Source: Planctomycetota bacterium (GTDB taxonomy: Bacteria > Planctomycetota > PLA2 > JAEUHO01). From it: 64,000 nt of DNA. The notes beneath the pieces were generated by a model that was given only the letters and a program-made list of their open reading frames with translations, had not been told where the DNA came from and did not search any database. The translations under genes and the position numbers were made by a program. The stretch is taken from positions 142,846 to 206,845 of the forward strand of contig JAJDEN010000020.1 in the NCBI GenBank assembly GCA_029259775.1, in the 5' to 3' direction. Positions 56,052 to 64,000 of the stretch are shown piece by piece (position 1 is the stretch's first letter; the number at the start of each line of letters is the position of its first letter).

Positions 56052-56363
56052 TGCCGGGCAGCCTCTGGCACGCCCTTCGCAACTTGCAGGTCGCCCCCTC
56101 GCGTCGGGCCTTCAGGACGTGCCGATTCGGCACGACACGTCCCGGAGTCCCTGCCGGACGGGCGTAGACTCGACCCCTCAGCCCGCCTGTCGGGCAACGC
56201 GAGCCAGCGGGACCCCCTTGGCTCACAATCACACTTCAGAAGCACACCCGCCTTCCGAAACACACCCGTCTTCCCAGGTGGACGCGTCAGCAGCCAAAGC
56301 GTCCTCCGAAGCAGACGGGCCCTCTGAATCGGATGACCCGGCGCCCGCCGGGCCGGAGAGAAC
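56052..56363. other. 312-nt gap before clpC with palindrome and TANNNT box
   Basis: No gene is supported. The perfect inverted repeat GTGCCGATTCGGCAC lies at 56119-56133 and a TANNNT box TAGACT at 56165-56170. If the box is used, the clpC transcript would have a long leader of about 190 nt, which includes a repeated CACACCCGCCTTCCGAA-like stretch (about 56230-56275). Confidence 0.4.
56119..56133. promoter_or_regulatory. Candidate operator upstream of clpC
   Basis: GTGCCGATTCGGCAC is a 7-bp inverted repeat around a single T, 32 nt before the TAGACT box. It is not the CtsR heptad or the CIRCE element. Inferred binding site of an unknown regulator. Confidence 0.35.
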
Positions 56364-58961
56364 ATGTTCGACCGTTTCACCGATCGCGCACGCAAGGTCA
56401 TGGGCCTCGCCCGTCAGGAAGCCCAGCGCTTCAACCACGACTACATCGGCACCGAGCACGTCCTGCTCGGGCTGGTGCAGGAGGGTTCGGGCGTCGCGGC
56501 CTCGGTGCTCAAGAACCTCGACATCGATCTGCGCAAGATCCGCGCCGAGGTCGAGAAGCTCGTGAGCAACGGCACGACGATGGTGACGATGGGTCAGCTG
56601 CCTTTCACGCCGCGCGCGAAGAAGGTCCTCGAGCTCTCGCTCGAAGAAGCCAGCAACCTCGGCCACACCTACATCGGCACGGAGCATCTCCTCCTCGGCC
56701 TCATCCGAGAGAACGAAGGCATTGCCGCGCAGGTGTTGCGCAACCTGAAGGTGAAGCTCGAGGACGTCCGCGAAGAGGTGCTCGAACTCCTCGGCGCCGA
56801 CCCGTCCGACCCCGATCAGGAGTCGGGCGAGCCCGACGAGATCGGCGCTTCGAGCGGCGGCTCCCCGTCGAGCAAGTCGAAGACGCCGGCGCTCGATGCC
56901 TTCGGTCGCGACCTCACGGACCTCGCCCGCGACAACAAGCTCGACCCCGTCATCGGCCGTCAGGATGAGATCGAGCGCGTCGTCCAGGTGCTCTCACGCC
57001 GGACCAAGAACAACCCCGTCCTCCTGGGCGAGGCCGGTGTCGGCAAGACCGCCATCGTCGAGGGCCTTGCCCAGTCGATCGTGATCGGCGACGTGCCGGA
57101 GATCCTGCGCAACCGCCGCTTGGTCGTGCTCGACCTCGCGATGATGGTCGCGGGCACGAAGTACCGTGGTCAGTTCGAGGAGCGCATCAAGGCGGTCATG
57201 ACCGAGGTGCGCCGTTCGAAGAGCGTCATCCTCTTCATCGACGAGCTCCACACACTCGTCGGTGCGGGCGGCGCCGAGGGCGCGATCGACGCCAGCAACG
57301 TCCTCAAGCCGGCGCTCTCGCGCGGCGAGGTGCAGTGCATCGGCGCGACCACGCTGGACGAGTACCGCAAGTACATCGAGAAGGACGGCGCGCTCGAGCG
57401 CCGCTTCCAGACGGTGATGGTCAACCCGCCCACGCGCGACGAGGCCTACGAGATCCTGCTCGGCCTGCGCGAGAAGTACGAAGCCCACCACCGCATCAAG
57501 TACACGAACGATGCGCTGCGTGCCTGCGTCGAGCTCAGCTCGCGCTACATCAACGGCCGCTTCCTGCCCGACAAGGCCATCGACGTCATGGACGAGGCCG
57601 GTGCGCGGCTGCGTCTGCGCTCGATGACCCAGCCCCCGGACCTCAAGGAGATGGAGGGCGAGATCGTCCGCCTCGACCGCGAGAAGGAAGAGGCCGTCGC
57701 CGCGCAGGACTTCGAACGCGCCGCTCGTCTGCGTGACGAAGCGCAGAAGGTCCGCCGCAAGAAGGACCAGTTGATGCGCGAGTGGCGCGAGGAGACGCAG
57801 AACGTCACCGGCGTCTGCGACGAAGAGGTCATCCGCGAGACCGTCTCGAAGATGACCGGCATCCCGCTCACGCGCATGGAGAAGGCCGAGGCGGAGCGCC
57901 TGCTCAAGATGGAGGACACCCTCCACGAGAAGGTGGTCAGCCAGGACGACGCCATCAAGGCCATCGCACGCGCCCTGCGCCGCAGCCGCTCGGGTCTCAA
58001 GGACCCTCGCCGGCCGATGGGTTCGTTCATCTTCCTGGGCCCCACGGGTGTCGGCAAGACGCACCTCTCGAAGACCCTGGCCGAGTTCATGTTCGGCGAC
58101 CAAGACGCGCTCATCCAGATCGACATGTCCGAGTACATGGAGAAGCACACGGTCAGCCGCCTCGTCGGCGCGCCTCCCGGCTACGTCGGCTTCGAAGAGG
58201 GCGGTCAGCTGACCGAGCAGGTCCGTCGCCGGCCCTACTCCGTCGTGTTGTTCGACGAGATCGAGAAGGCGCACCACGACGCCTTCAACATGCTGCTCCA
58301 GATCATGGAGGAGGGCCGCTTGACGGACTCCTTCGGCCGTCACGTCGACTTCAAGAACACCGTCGTCATCATGACGAGCAACGTCGGCTCGGACGCAATC
58401 AAGAGCCAGGGCGGTGTCGGCTTCGCCAAGCAGGACGCCGACCTCTCGCACGACCGCATGCGCGACGAGCTCATGAAGGAGGTGGAGCGCCACTTCCGTC
58501 CGGAGTTCCTCAACCGCGTGGACGAGATCATCACGTTCCGCCAGCTCACGCGTGAGGACCTCACGCTGATCATCGACATCGAGACGGCAGGCCTCGCCGA
58601 CCGGCTGCAGCAGAAGAGCATCCAGCTCATCCTGACGCCGGAGGCGAAGGAGTTCATCATCGACGCGGGCTACGACCCCGAGTACGGCGCGCGTCCGCTG
58701 CGCCGGGCGATCCAGCGGATCCTCGAGGATCCGCTCGCCGAAGAGGTGCTGCGCGGCAACTTCCACGAGGGCACGAAGGTGCTCGTCGAGATGAAGGAAG
58801 GCCACATCCACTTCCAGGCCTCGCAGGAAGAGCCCGTGGCGCCGACCGAGGAAGAAGGGCCCGACCCGGAAGACGACGCGCCGGTGGTCGAGGCCGCGGC
58901 CGACACCGGCGACACGCCGACGCCCGACGCCGAGAAGCCGCCGACGTCCGAAGAGGCGTAA
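56364..58961 (+). CDS. clpC: ATP-dependent Clp protease ATP-binding subunit ClpC
   Basis: 865 residues; GGAGAG before the ATG. Two Clp_N repeats (about residues 1-145), AAA-1 with Walker [10 protein letters not shown] near residue 222 and Walker [17 protein letters not shown], then a UVR/M-domain ([25 protein letters not shown], about residues 440-470). AAA-2 has Walker [10 protein letters not shown] near residue 559 and [11 protein letters not shown]. The C-terminal domain is followed by an acidic tail (about 40 residues, [16 protein letters not shown]). ClpC unfolds proteins, including arginine-phosphorylated ones, for ClpP. clpP is not in this window. Confidence 0.96.
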   Translation: MFDRFTDRARKVMGLARQEAQRFNHDYIGTEHVLLGLVQEGSGVAASVLKNLDIDLRKIRAEVEKLVSNGTTMVTMGQLPFTPRAKKVLELSLEEASNLGHTYIGTEHLLLGLIRENEGIAAQVLRNLKVKLEDVREEVLELLGADPSDPDQESGEPDEIGASSGGSPSSKSKTPALDAFGRDLTDLARDNKLDPVIGRQDEIERVVQVLSRRTKNNPVLLGEAGVGKTAIVEGLAQSIVIGDVPEILRNRRLVVLDLAMMVAGTKYRGQFEERIKAVMTEVRRSKSVILFIDELHTLVGAGGAEGAIDASNVLKPALSRGEVQCIGATTLDEYRKYIEKDGALERRFQTVMVNPPTRDEAYEILLGLREKYEAHHRIKYTNDALRACVELSSRYINGRFLPDKAIDVMDEAGARLRLRSMTQPPDLKEMEGEIVRLDREKEEAVAAQDFERAARLRDEAQKVRRKKDQLMREWREETQNVTGVCDEEVIRETVSKMTGIPLTRMEKAEAERLLKMEDTLHEKVVSQDDAIKAIARALRRSRSGLKDPRRPMGSFIFLGPTGVGKTHLSKTLAEFMFGDQDALIQIDMSEYMEKHTVSRLVGAPPGYVGFEEGGQLTEQVRRRPYSVVLFDEIEKAHHDAFNMLLQIMEEGRLTDSFGRHVDFKNTVVIMTSNVGSDAIKSQGGVGFAKQDADLSHDRMRDELMKEVERHFRPEFLNRVDEIITFRQLTREDLTLIIDIETAGLADRLQQKSIQLILTPEAKEFIIDAGYDPEYGARPLRRAIQRILEDPLAEEVLRGNFHEGTKVLVEMKEGHIHFQASQEEPVAPTEEEGPDPEDDAPVVEAAADTGDTPTPDAEKPPTSEEA

Positions 58962-58964
58962 CGC

Positions 58965-59351
58965 CTACTTGCTGGGACCTGCCGCCGGGTCTTCGCGGAC
59001 CTTGCGCCAGTACTGCTCGAGCCAGAGTTCGTTCTGGCTGCGCGGCCCTGAGACGCATGTGTCGCTGCGGACCGTGACGGTCGGGCACATGCCCGTGCCC
59101 GCGCCGGGGCGGCGCGCCTGCGCATCGAGCACGCGTCCGATGGCGCCGTCCGCATTCAGCAGGGTGGGCCCGGCGGCGGCGCGCTCGGCCTGACCGAGGC
59201 GGCGCGCAAGGCTGCCGGGAAGGGCGAGCGGATCGTCCGCGCTCGCGACGGTCGGCGCGGCCCGGGCAGGCAGGGGCACGATGCGCGAGCCCTGGCATGC
59301 GGCCAGCAGCAGCCCGCCGGCGATCGCGAACGCGAGTCCTGTACGGCGCAT
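58965..59351 (-). CDS. Small lipoprotein
   Basis: 128 residues from the ATG at 59351 with GGAGGAGG before it. A lipobox LAAC near residue 19 follows the hydrophobic start. The mature part has two Cys (GMCPTVTVRSDTC), perhaps a disulfide, and a short helical end (NELWLEQYWRKVRED). No family. Convergent with clpC; the stops are only about 3 nt apart. Confidence 0.7.
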   Translation of the reverse strand: MRRTGLAFAIAGGLLLAACQGSRIVPLPARAAPTVASADDPLALPGSLARRLGQAERAAAGPTLLNADGAIGRVLDAQARRPGAGTGMCPTVTVRSDTCVSGPRSQNELWLEQYWRKVREDPAAGPSK

Positions 59352-59495
59352 GGTGTCCCTCCTCCGACATTGTGCCCGCGGAGCGGCCCTCGTGCGAACC
59401 TCCCCGTTCGGCTTCCGTTCCCCCCGGGGCGGGCCCCCGGTCCGCTCGCGCCGAGGCGGCCCGTACCATGGGCCCCCCGCCCGCCAGGAGCCCCC

Positions 59496-60611
59496 ATGAA
59501 CGGCAAGCTGACCCTCTCGTTCACCGTCGCCACGTTTGTTGCGGCCATCGGTGCGCTGTTCTTCCTCTCGGAGGTCCGCAACCGCCTCAGCCGGGTCGAG
59601 CGCGAGGTCGCGGCCGCGCCCGTCGCCGCGCCCCCGGCAGACCTCCCGGCAGACGCGCCGGCCGCGGACGGCAAGGGGCCGCTCCAGACAAAGGACCTGC
59701 GCAAGAAGCTCGACTGGCTCATCGAGAAGCTCGAAGAGGTCGACACGCGCGTCTACGAAGGCGTCGTGGATCTCGAGCAGACGCTCTACCAGCAGAAGCG
59801 CCAGCTCGACAACATCCAGCGCGTCACCAAGCGCATCCTCGAAGGCCTGCGCGCGAGCGGCGACTTCCAGGGCTTCGTCTCCAGCCTGCCGGAGCCGAAG
59901 AAGCCACTCACCATCGAGCAGCGCAAGGAGTACAAGGCCGAGGCGCAGCGTTTCGGCATCGAGGTCGAGGACGGCCGGGTCACCGCGCGTGGCCTGCTCA
60001 ATGGCGCGCAGGACAAGGCCTACCCGATCGAGTACTTCATGACGCGCTTCCCGGACGCGGGCCACGAGACGCTCGTCCACCTCATGGGCACGGCGAAGCT
60101 CGAGGAGTTCCAGGAGCCGCCGTTCCCCGATCTCGCCGGCCTGTGCACGGCCTTCTACAAGGCCATGCTCGCTGCGGGCTTCGAACAGGGCGAAGGCAGC
60201 CACTTCGCGCGCGAACCCACGGGGCCCGACGACGTCCCACCGTGGGTGCTGGCCACCGGCGACACCGTCTACGTCTACGTGCGCTACGAAGAGAAGGGCG
60301 AGACCAAGCTCGCCCGGGCGTCGGACTGGATCATCGACCCCGCCACGAAGTCGCCGCTGCCCGCCGACGCGTTCAAGTTCACTGGCTCGTTGCGCGTCGA
60401 GCACCGTGAGACGGGCGACGAGATGCTGCTGGCCGAAGGCCGCGGCTTCCTCATGTCGGTCTACCCGGACCGCGCGGCGATGATCGAGGTCGCGCTCGAG
60501 TCCGCGCGCAGCAACAACTACCTCTACAACTGGTCGCGACTCCCGAAGCACGACGGCGAGAAGCCGTTCTACATCGACCTCATCTTCTCCAAGACACCGC
60601 TGACCAAGTAG
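59496..60611 (+). CDS. Membrane-anchored YdjY-like domain protein
   Basis: 371 residues from the ATG at 59496 with CAGGAG before it. An N-terminal TM helix (TVATFVAAIGALFFLSEV) is followed by a Pro/Ala linker and a coiled-coil part (about 65-120). Residues about 150-360 resemble the YdjY domain: AYPIEYFMTRFPDAGHETLVHL, LCTAFYKAMLAAGFEQGE, TGDTVYVYVRYEEKGE, WIIDPATKSPLP, FKFTGSL and YNWSRLP. Such domains are frequent in planctomycete-like genomes and of unknown role. Followed by another membrane protein 5 nt after. Confidence 0.75.
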   Translation: MNGKLTLSFTVATFVAAIGALFFLSEVRNRLSRVEREVAAAPVAAPPADLPADAPAADGKGPLQTKDLRKKLDWLIEKLEEVDTRVYEGVVDLEQTLYQQKRQLDNIQRVTKRILEGLRASGDFQGFVSSLPEPKKPLTIEQRKEYKAEAQRFGIEVEDGRVTARGLLNGAQDKAYPIEYFMTRFPDAGHETLVHLMGTAKLEEFQEPPFPDLAGLCTAFYKAMLAAGFEQGEGSHFAREPTGPDDVPPWVLATGDTVYVYVRYEEKGETKLARASDWIIDPATKSPLPADAFKFTGSLRVEHRETGDEMLLAEGRGFLMSVYPDRAAMIEVALESARSNNYLYNWSRLPKHDGEKPFYIDLIFSKTPLTK

Positions 60612-60616
60612 GCGCC

Positions 60617-61603
60617 ATGACGACCGACGCCCCCTCCACCCCCACGCCCGCCTCGGAGGCGACGTGGGCCGGGGCTGCGGATGCGCTGGCGGCGCGCGTG
60701 GCCCGCCGCGAACGACGCGGCGCCGCGCTCCAGCGCATCGGCCTCGTCCTGATGATCGCGGCCACGGCCGCCATCGCTTGGCGAGCCGTCGGGCCGGCGA
60801 CCTCGGCGGCCACGGGTCGGCAGGTGGTCCTTGCGATCCTCGCCGCGGGCCTGCTGCTGGCGATCCCGCTTGCGCGTCGCGCCGCACGCCGGACCGCCCC
60901 GGTCGACGCCGGACAGGCCGCGTGGGCACTCGATCGGATCGCCGGCGCCGAAGGCCGCGGGCTCGCGGCCGCGGCCGCTCGCGGCGCCGCCGCCAGCGAG
61001 GCGGCCTTCGCGGGCATGCCGCTGGGCGCGCCACCCGGCGTCCGCCTCCACCCGCCGGCCGGCCTCACGCTCCTCGTGGGCGCCCTGCTGCTCTCGACCC
61101 TCGCCTTCCTGGCGCCAGCCCGTGAGATCCCGGCATCGACCGAGGCCCGGAGCACCTCCGTCGCGGGTTCCCGGGCGGCGGGCGAGGGCGGCGAAAGCCC
61201 GGGAAGCAGCGCTGCGGAGCGCGCCGAAGGCCGCGCCAAGACCCTCCAGGCCCAGGCTGACGCGGCGGCTGCCGTCCGCAAGGCCCTGAACCTTCCGGCC
61301 GACGGGCCGTTGGATCCCAAGGAGGTGGCCAGCCGGCTGGCCGACCCCCAGGCGCGCTCCAAGGCAGCGGAGGCCGCGGGCGATGGCTCGGCCCTCGCTG
61401 AGGCCTTGGGCGGATCTGAGACCTCCGGTGACGCCGTGGCTCGCTTGATCGAGCGCGGCGAGGACAATCAAGACGCAGCGTCGCGGGAGCGACGGGACGC
61501 CGCCAGGGCCCGCGCCCGGGCGGGTGTGCCCGCCGTACCGCCCGCCCGACGGGACGTGGTGAAGCACTACCTCCGGCTCATCGACCAGGACCGCGACCGC
61601 TGA
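60617..61603 (+). CDS. Membrane protein with Ala-rich helical C-terminus
   Basis: 328 residues, 5 nt after the YdjY-like gene. Two TM helices close together (IGLVLMIAATAAIAWRAV, VVLAILAAGLLLAIPLA) and a third (LTLLVGALLLSTLAFLAP, about residue 150) precede a long Ala/Glu/Arg-rich, probably coiled-coil C-terminus. The pattern recalls planctomycete DUF4175-like membrane proteins, only by shape. Co-transcribed with its neighbours. Confidence 0.65.
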   Translation: MTTDAPSTPTPASEATWAGAADALAARVARRERRGAALQRIGLVLMIAATAAIAWRAVGPATSAATGRQVVLAILAAGLLLAIPLARRAARRTAPVDAGQAAWALDRIAGAEGRGLAAAAARGAAASEAAFAGMPLGAPPGVRLHPPAGLTLLVGALLLSTLAFLAPAREIPASTEARSTSVAGSRAAGEGGESPGSSAAERAEGRAKTLQAQADAAAAVRKALNLPADGPLDPKEVASRLADPQARSKAAEAAGDGSALAEALGGSETSGDAVARLIERGEDNQDAASRERRDAARARARAGVPAVPPARRDVVKHYLRLIDQDRDR

Positions 61604-61625
61604 CGGCGCGGCAGAGAGACCCCTG

Positions 61626-62867
61626 ATGACCAAACGAAAGACCGGTGTCTGGCTGATCGGCGCCTGCGGTGCCGTATCGACGCTGACCTGCGTCGGGGCC
61701 CGCGCCGTCGCACGCGGCTTGAAGCCCCCCATCGGTGTGCTCACCGAGAGCCCGCTCTTCGACGGCCTCGATCTGCCCGGCTTGGGCGACCTCGTCTTCG
61801 GCGGTCACGAGATCCGCGACACGGACATGCACTGCGCGGCGCGCGAGTTCGCCGAGCGCGCCGGCGTCCTCGATCGCACGCTACTCAATGTCCTGCACGA
61901 GGATCTTGCGGCCATCGACGCCAACATCCGTCCCGGCTACGTCGTGAACCCGACGCCGGCCGTGCAGGCGCTGGCCAAGAACGGCAAGGTCGCACGCGCG
62001 CGAAGCCCGCGCTTGATCGTCGAAGGCATCCAGAAGGACCTGCGCGAGTTCCAGACGCGTCACGACCTCGAGACCGTCGTCGTCGTCAACATCTCCAGCA
62101 CCGAACCTCCCGGCCATCTGCCGATCGAGTACGCCACCCTCGAAGCGTTCCGCAAGACGCTGGAGACCAAGAAGCCGCGCAAGGCCGTAACCGCCAGCGT
62201 GCTCAACGCCTACGCCGCGATCGACGCCGGCTTCCCCTACATCAACTTCACGCCCTCGCCCGGCAGCACGATCCCCGCGCTCATGCAACTGGCCGAGGAG
62301 CGCGGCGTCCCGCACATGGGCTCGGACGGCAAGACGGGCGAAACGCTCGTGAAGACCGCCCTCGCGCCGATGTTTGCCGGCCGCGCCCTGCGGGTCCTCT
62401 CCTGGGAGGGCTACAACATGCTCGGCAACCGCGACGGGTTCGTACTCAACGATCCCAGCGCGCGCGAGAGCAAGACCCGCTCCAAGGACAAGGCGCTGCG
62501 ACAGATCCTCGGCGACGCCGACGAGATGCACTCCAAGGTCACGATCGACTACGTGCCGAGCCTGGATGACTGGAAGGTCGCCTGGGACTACATCCACTTC
62601 GAGGGCTTCCTCGGCGCGCGCATGTCCATGCAGTTCACCTGGCAAGGCAACGACTCGGCCCTGGCCGCGCCGCTCGTGCTCGACCTCGCACGCCTCGCCG
62701 CCTTCGCGCAGGCGCGGGGGGAACGCGGACTGATGACGTGGGCCGCGGCCTACTTCAAGAGCCCCGCCGCGGTCGAAGACCAGAGCTTCGTGAAGCAGTT
62801 CTCGATGCTCGAGGCCTACGTCGCGCGGCACCGCGAGGGAGCCAAGCGGTCGAAGCAGTCGCGCTGA
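61626..62867 (+). CDS. ino1: Inositol-3-phosphate synthase (Ino1 type)
   Basis: 413 residues; GAGAG lies before the ATG. The NAD-binding GVWLIGACGAVSTLTCVGARA begins the protein. The family's core appears in VVVVNISSTEPPG, NFTPSPGSTIPALMQLAEERGVPHMGSDGKTGETLVKT, LRVLSWEGYNMLGNRDG and KVTIDYVPSLDDWKVAWDYIHFEGFLG. The SDGKTGET segment carries the active-site lysine used by MIPS/Ino1. It converts glucose-6-phosphate to myo-inositol-3-phosphate, precursor of phosphatidylinositol-type lipids or osmolytes. It is coupled to thiE (TGATG). Confidence 0.9.
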   Translation: MTKRKTGVWLIGACGAVSTLTCVGARAVARGLKPPIGVLTESPLFDGLDLPGLGDLVFGGHEIRDTDMHCAAREFAERAGVLDRTLLNVLHEDLAAIDANIRPGYVVNPTPAVQALAKNGKVARARSPRLIVEGIQKDLREFQTRHDLETVVVVNISSTEPPGHLPIEYATLEAFRKTLETKKPRKAVTASVLNAYAAIDAGFPYINFTPSPGSTIPALMQLAEERGVPHMGSDGKTGETLVKTALAPMFAGRALRVLSWEGYNMLGNRDGFVLNDPSARESKTRSKDKALRQILGDADEMHSKVTIDYVPSLDDWKVAWDYIHFEGFLGARMSMQFTWQGNDSALAAPLVLDLARLAAFAQARGERGLMTWAAAYFKSPAAVEDQSFVKQFSMLEAYVARHREGAKRSKQSR

Positions 62868-63544
62868 TGCACGCAGCGTCCGGCGGCGACAGGGATGGCG
62901 ACGAGCGCCGCCGCCGCCTGGCCGAGGCGCGCCTCTACCTGATCCTGACGGTCACCGACGACGCCGCGACCTGGCGCACGCCGCTCGTGGAGGCGCTCCA
63001 GACCGGCGCGATCGACGTGCTGCAGCTGCGGGATCAGCGGCGCGATGAGCGCAGGGTCTACTTCCAGGCAGGCTCGCTGCAGATCCTCTGCCACGCCTTC
63101 GGCGTGCTCTTCCTGCTGAACGACCGCCCTGACGTCGCCGCCAAGCTGGATCTCGATGGGGCTCATGTCGGCCAGGAGGACATGGGGATCGACGAGGCCC
63201 GCCTGCTGCTCGGCGCCGACCGGCTCCTCGGCCTCTCGACCCACCACCCGGGCGAGGTCGAGGCCGCGACGCGCGCGGGCGTCGACTACGCCGGCCTCGG
63301 CCCCTGCTTTGCGACGTCGTCGAAGGATCTGGTGCGGGAGCCCGGAGGAGCCGATCTCATCGCCTCCTGCCGCGCGGCGGCCGGCGACCTGCCGCTGTTT
63401 CCGATCGGCGGGATCACGACCGCCAACATCGCACAGCTCGTCGCGGCCGGGGCCACGCGCGCTGCGGTCGGTGCCGGCATCCTGGAATCGGAGGATCCGG
63501 CGGCGGCAGCGCGCGCCCTGCGCGAGGCGTTGATGGGCGCGTAA
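62867..63544 (+). CDS. thiE: Thiamine phosphate synthase (ThiE family)
   Basis: 225 residues; ATG overlaps the ino1 stop. The TIM-barrel motifs are LYLILTVTD, IDVLQLRDQRRDE, FLLNDRPDVAAKLDLDGAHVGQEDM, LLGLSTHHPGEVEAATRAGVDYAGLGPCFATSSK and PLFPIGGITTANIAQLVAAGATRAAVGAGIL. They match ThiE/TenI; the phosphate-binding and pyrophosphate loops are in place. ThiE joins HMP-PP and HET-P to thiamine phosphate. No other thiamine genes are adjacent, so TenI-like function is a minor alternative. Confidence 0.88.
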   Translation: MHAASGGDRDGDERRRRLAEARLYLILTVTDDAATWRTPLVEALQTGAIDVLQLRDQRRDERRVYFQAGSLQILCHAFGVLFLLNDRPDVAAKLDLDGAHVGQEDMGIDEARLLLGADRLLGLSTHHPGEVEAATRAGVDYAGLGPCFATSSKDLVREPGGADLIASCRAAAGDLPLFPIGGITTANIAQLVAAGATRAAVGAGILESEDPAAAARALREALMGA

Positions 63545-63547
63545 GCT
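63542..63547 (+). promoter_or_regulatory. TANNNT box (TAAGCT) before the TPR gene
   Basis: TAAGCT overlaps the stop codon of thiE and lies 6 nt before the ATG at 63554. The spacer AGGCGG could also act as a weak Shine-Dalgarno. Confidence 0.3.
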
Positions 63548-63553
63548 AGGCGG

Positions 63554-64000
63554 ATGCGCATCACCTCGTCCCGCGGCATGCGACGGCTCCCCGCCGCCCT
63601 TGCGGCCACCCTTGTCCTCTTGCTCTGCGCCCCCGTGCTTCGAGCCGGCGACGAGCCGACGTCCAGCGCGAAGGGCACGATCGAGCGTCGGCTGAACGAA
63701 GCGAAGAACCTCGAGAAGATCCAAGGCGACGCGGAAGCCGCCCTCGCGATCTACGAGGAGCTCTCGCGCCGTGAGGACCTCACGGGTGCCTCGAAGGCCG
63801 CCGTCCTCGTGGGCGCGGCCCGGTGCCACGAGAAGGCGCAGCGTTTCGACGCCGCCGTGCGCTACTGGAAGCGGATCTTCGCGGACCCGAAGACGTCGGA
63901 CAGCCTGCGCGCCCTGGCCATGCGCAAGATGGCGGAGAAGACCGCGCGCGACGAGGCATCGCGCGGCGGCGAAGGCAGCAGCGACGACGCCGACGAGCGT
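63554..64000 (+). CDS. Secreted TPR-like protein (3' partial)
   Basis: 149 codons to the window end, without a stop. A signal peptide (LPAALAATLVLLLCAPVLRAGDE) precedes TPR-like helices (EAALAIYEELSRREDLTGASKAAVLVGAARCHEKAQRFDAAVRYWKRIF). An acidic Ser/Gly-rich stretch begins near the end of the visible part. Function unknown. Confidence 0.7.
   Translation, partial: MRITSSRGMRRLPAALAATLVLLLCAPVLRAGDEPTSSAKGTIERRLNEAKNLEKIQGDAEAALAIYEELSRREDLTGASKAAVLVGAARCHEKAQRFDAAVRYWKRIFADPKTSDSLRALAMRKMAEKTARDEASRGGEGSSDDADER

Noticed and set aside
56994..58811. A 605-codon frame antisense to clpC
   Set aside because: ClpC is certain on the plus strand; the antisense protein is Leu/Val/Glu/Asp/Arg repeats from codon mirror effects.
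1..64000. TGA as a sense codon genome-wide (code 4 or 25)
   Set aside because: Many genes here end in TGA at the right length, often overlapping the next start (ATGA, GTGA, TGATG).

Overview
The window is about 70% GC, densely coded on both strands, with many ATGA, GTGA or TGATG stop/start overlaps. I infer a bacterium of the Planctomycetota or a close relative. The evidence is an McsA-McsB-ClpC cluster outside an obvious Firmicute background, secreted HEAT-repeat proteins fused to cyclophilins, a YdjY-like domain protein, carboxypeptidase-regulatory-like surface proteins, an Ino1-type inositol synthase and murD. This is a judgement from gene content, not a search. I found no rRNA, tRNA, CRISPR array, transposase, prophage or plasmid gene.

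Layout. 1-2.4 kb: a phosphotransferase/P-loop kinase fusion (5' end cut off), an inositol-monophosphatase-like enzyme and a STAS protein. 2.7-5.8 kb: two secreted alpha/beta hydrolases. 5.9-9.2 kb: a sufS-like / nifU-like / cysS operon. 9.3-12.6 kb: a secreted cyclophilin and a HEAT-VWA protein. 12.7-19 kb: rsmB, a GGSR-repeat membrane protein, a TIM-barrel isomerase-like protein and a Tex-like factor with a repetitive Gly-rich tail. 19.3-29.7 kb: HEAT protein, HEAT-cyclophilin, PhzF, a two-component system, a CAP-domain lipoprotein and a second STAS protein. 29.7-32.4 kb: a LeuA/HMGL-type synthase divergent from aspartate kinase. 32.7-42.6 kb: a formylglycine-generating-enzyme-like protein, lipoproteins, a kinase/dCMP-deaminase pair, surface-type proteins and a CPBP protease. 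43.2-48.6 kb: two membrane proteins with a MATE exporter, then a nucleotide-sugar dehydrogenase and an epimerase. 49.7-51.6 kb: a fatty-acid-hydroxylase-like gene and a DUF3179 gene with an in-frame UGA. 51.7-59 kb: YkgJ-like, PEGA lipoprotein, murD, mcsA, mcsB, a 90-aa protein and clpC. 59.5-64 kb: YdjY-like, a membrane protein, ino1, thiE and a TPR protein cut by the window end.

The most striking observation is the DUF3179 gene (49684-50772, minus). One open frame is interrupted only by TGA, exactly where family members carry the first Cys of a C-x-x-C motif, giving U-x-x-C. Twenty-two nucleotides after the UGA there is a perfect 7-bp stem with a GUUU loop, which fits the bacterial SECIS rules. 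It is a candidate selenoprotein. I do not recall this family being described as one.

Two other window-wide patterns stand out. About ten genes lack a Shine-Dalgarno sequence and instead have a TANNNT box 6-9 nt before the start codon, which suggests leaderless transcripts; one divergent pair with an 18-nt gap shares an overlapping TAGGATA box. Gene-free gaps hold a family of palindromic dispersed repeats (GTAGGGGCGACC...GGTCGCCC arms), including three copies of a larger composite unit. These repeats make spurious small ORFs.
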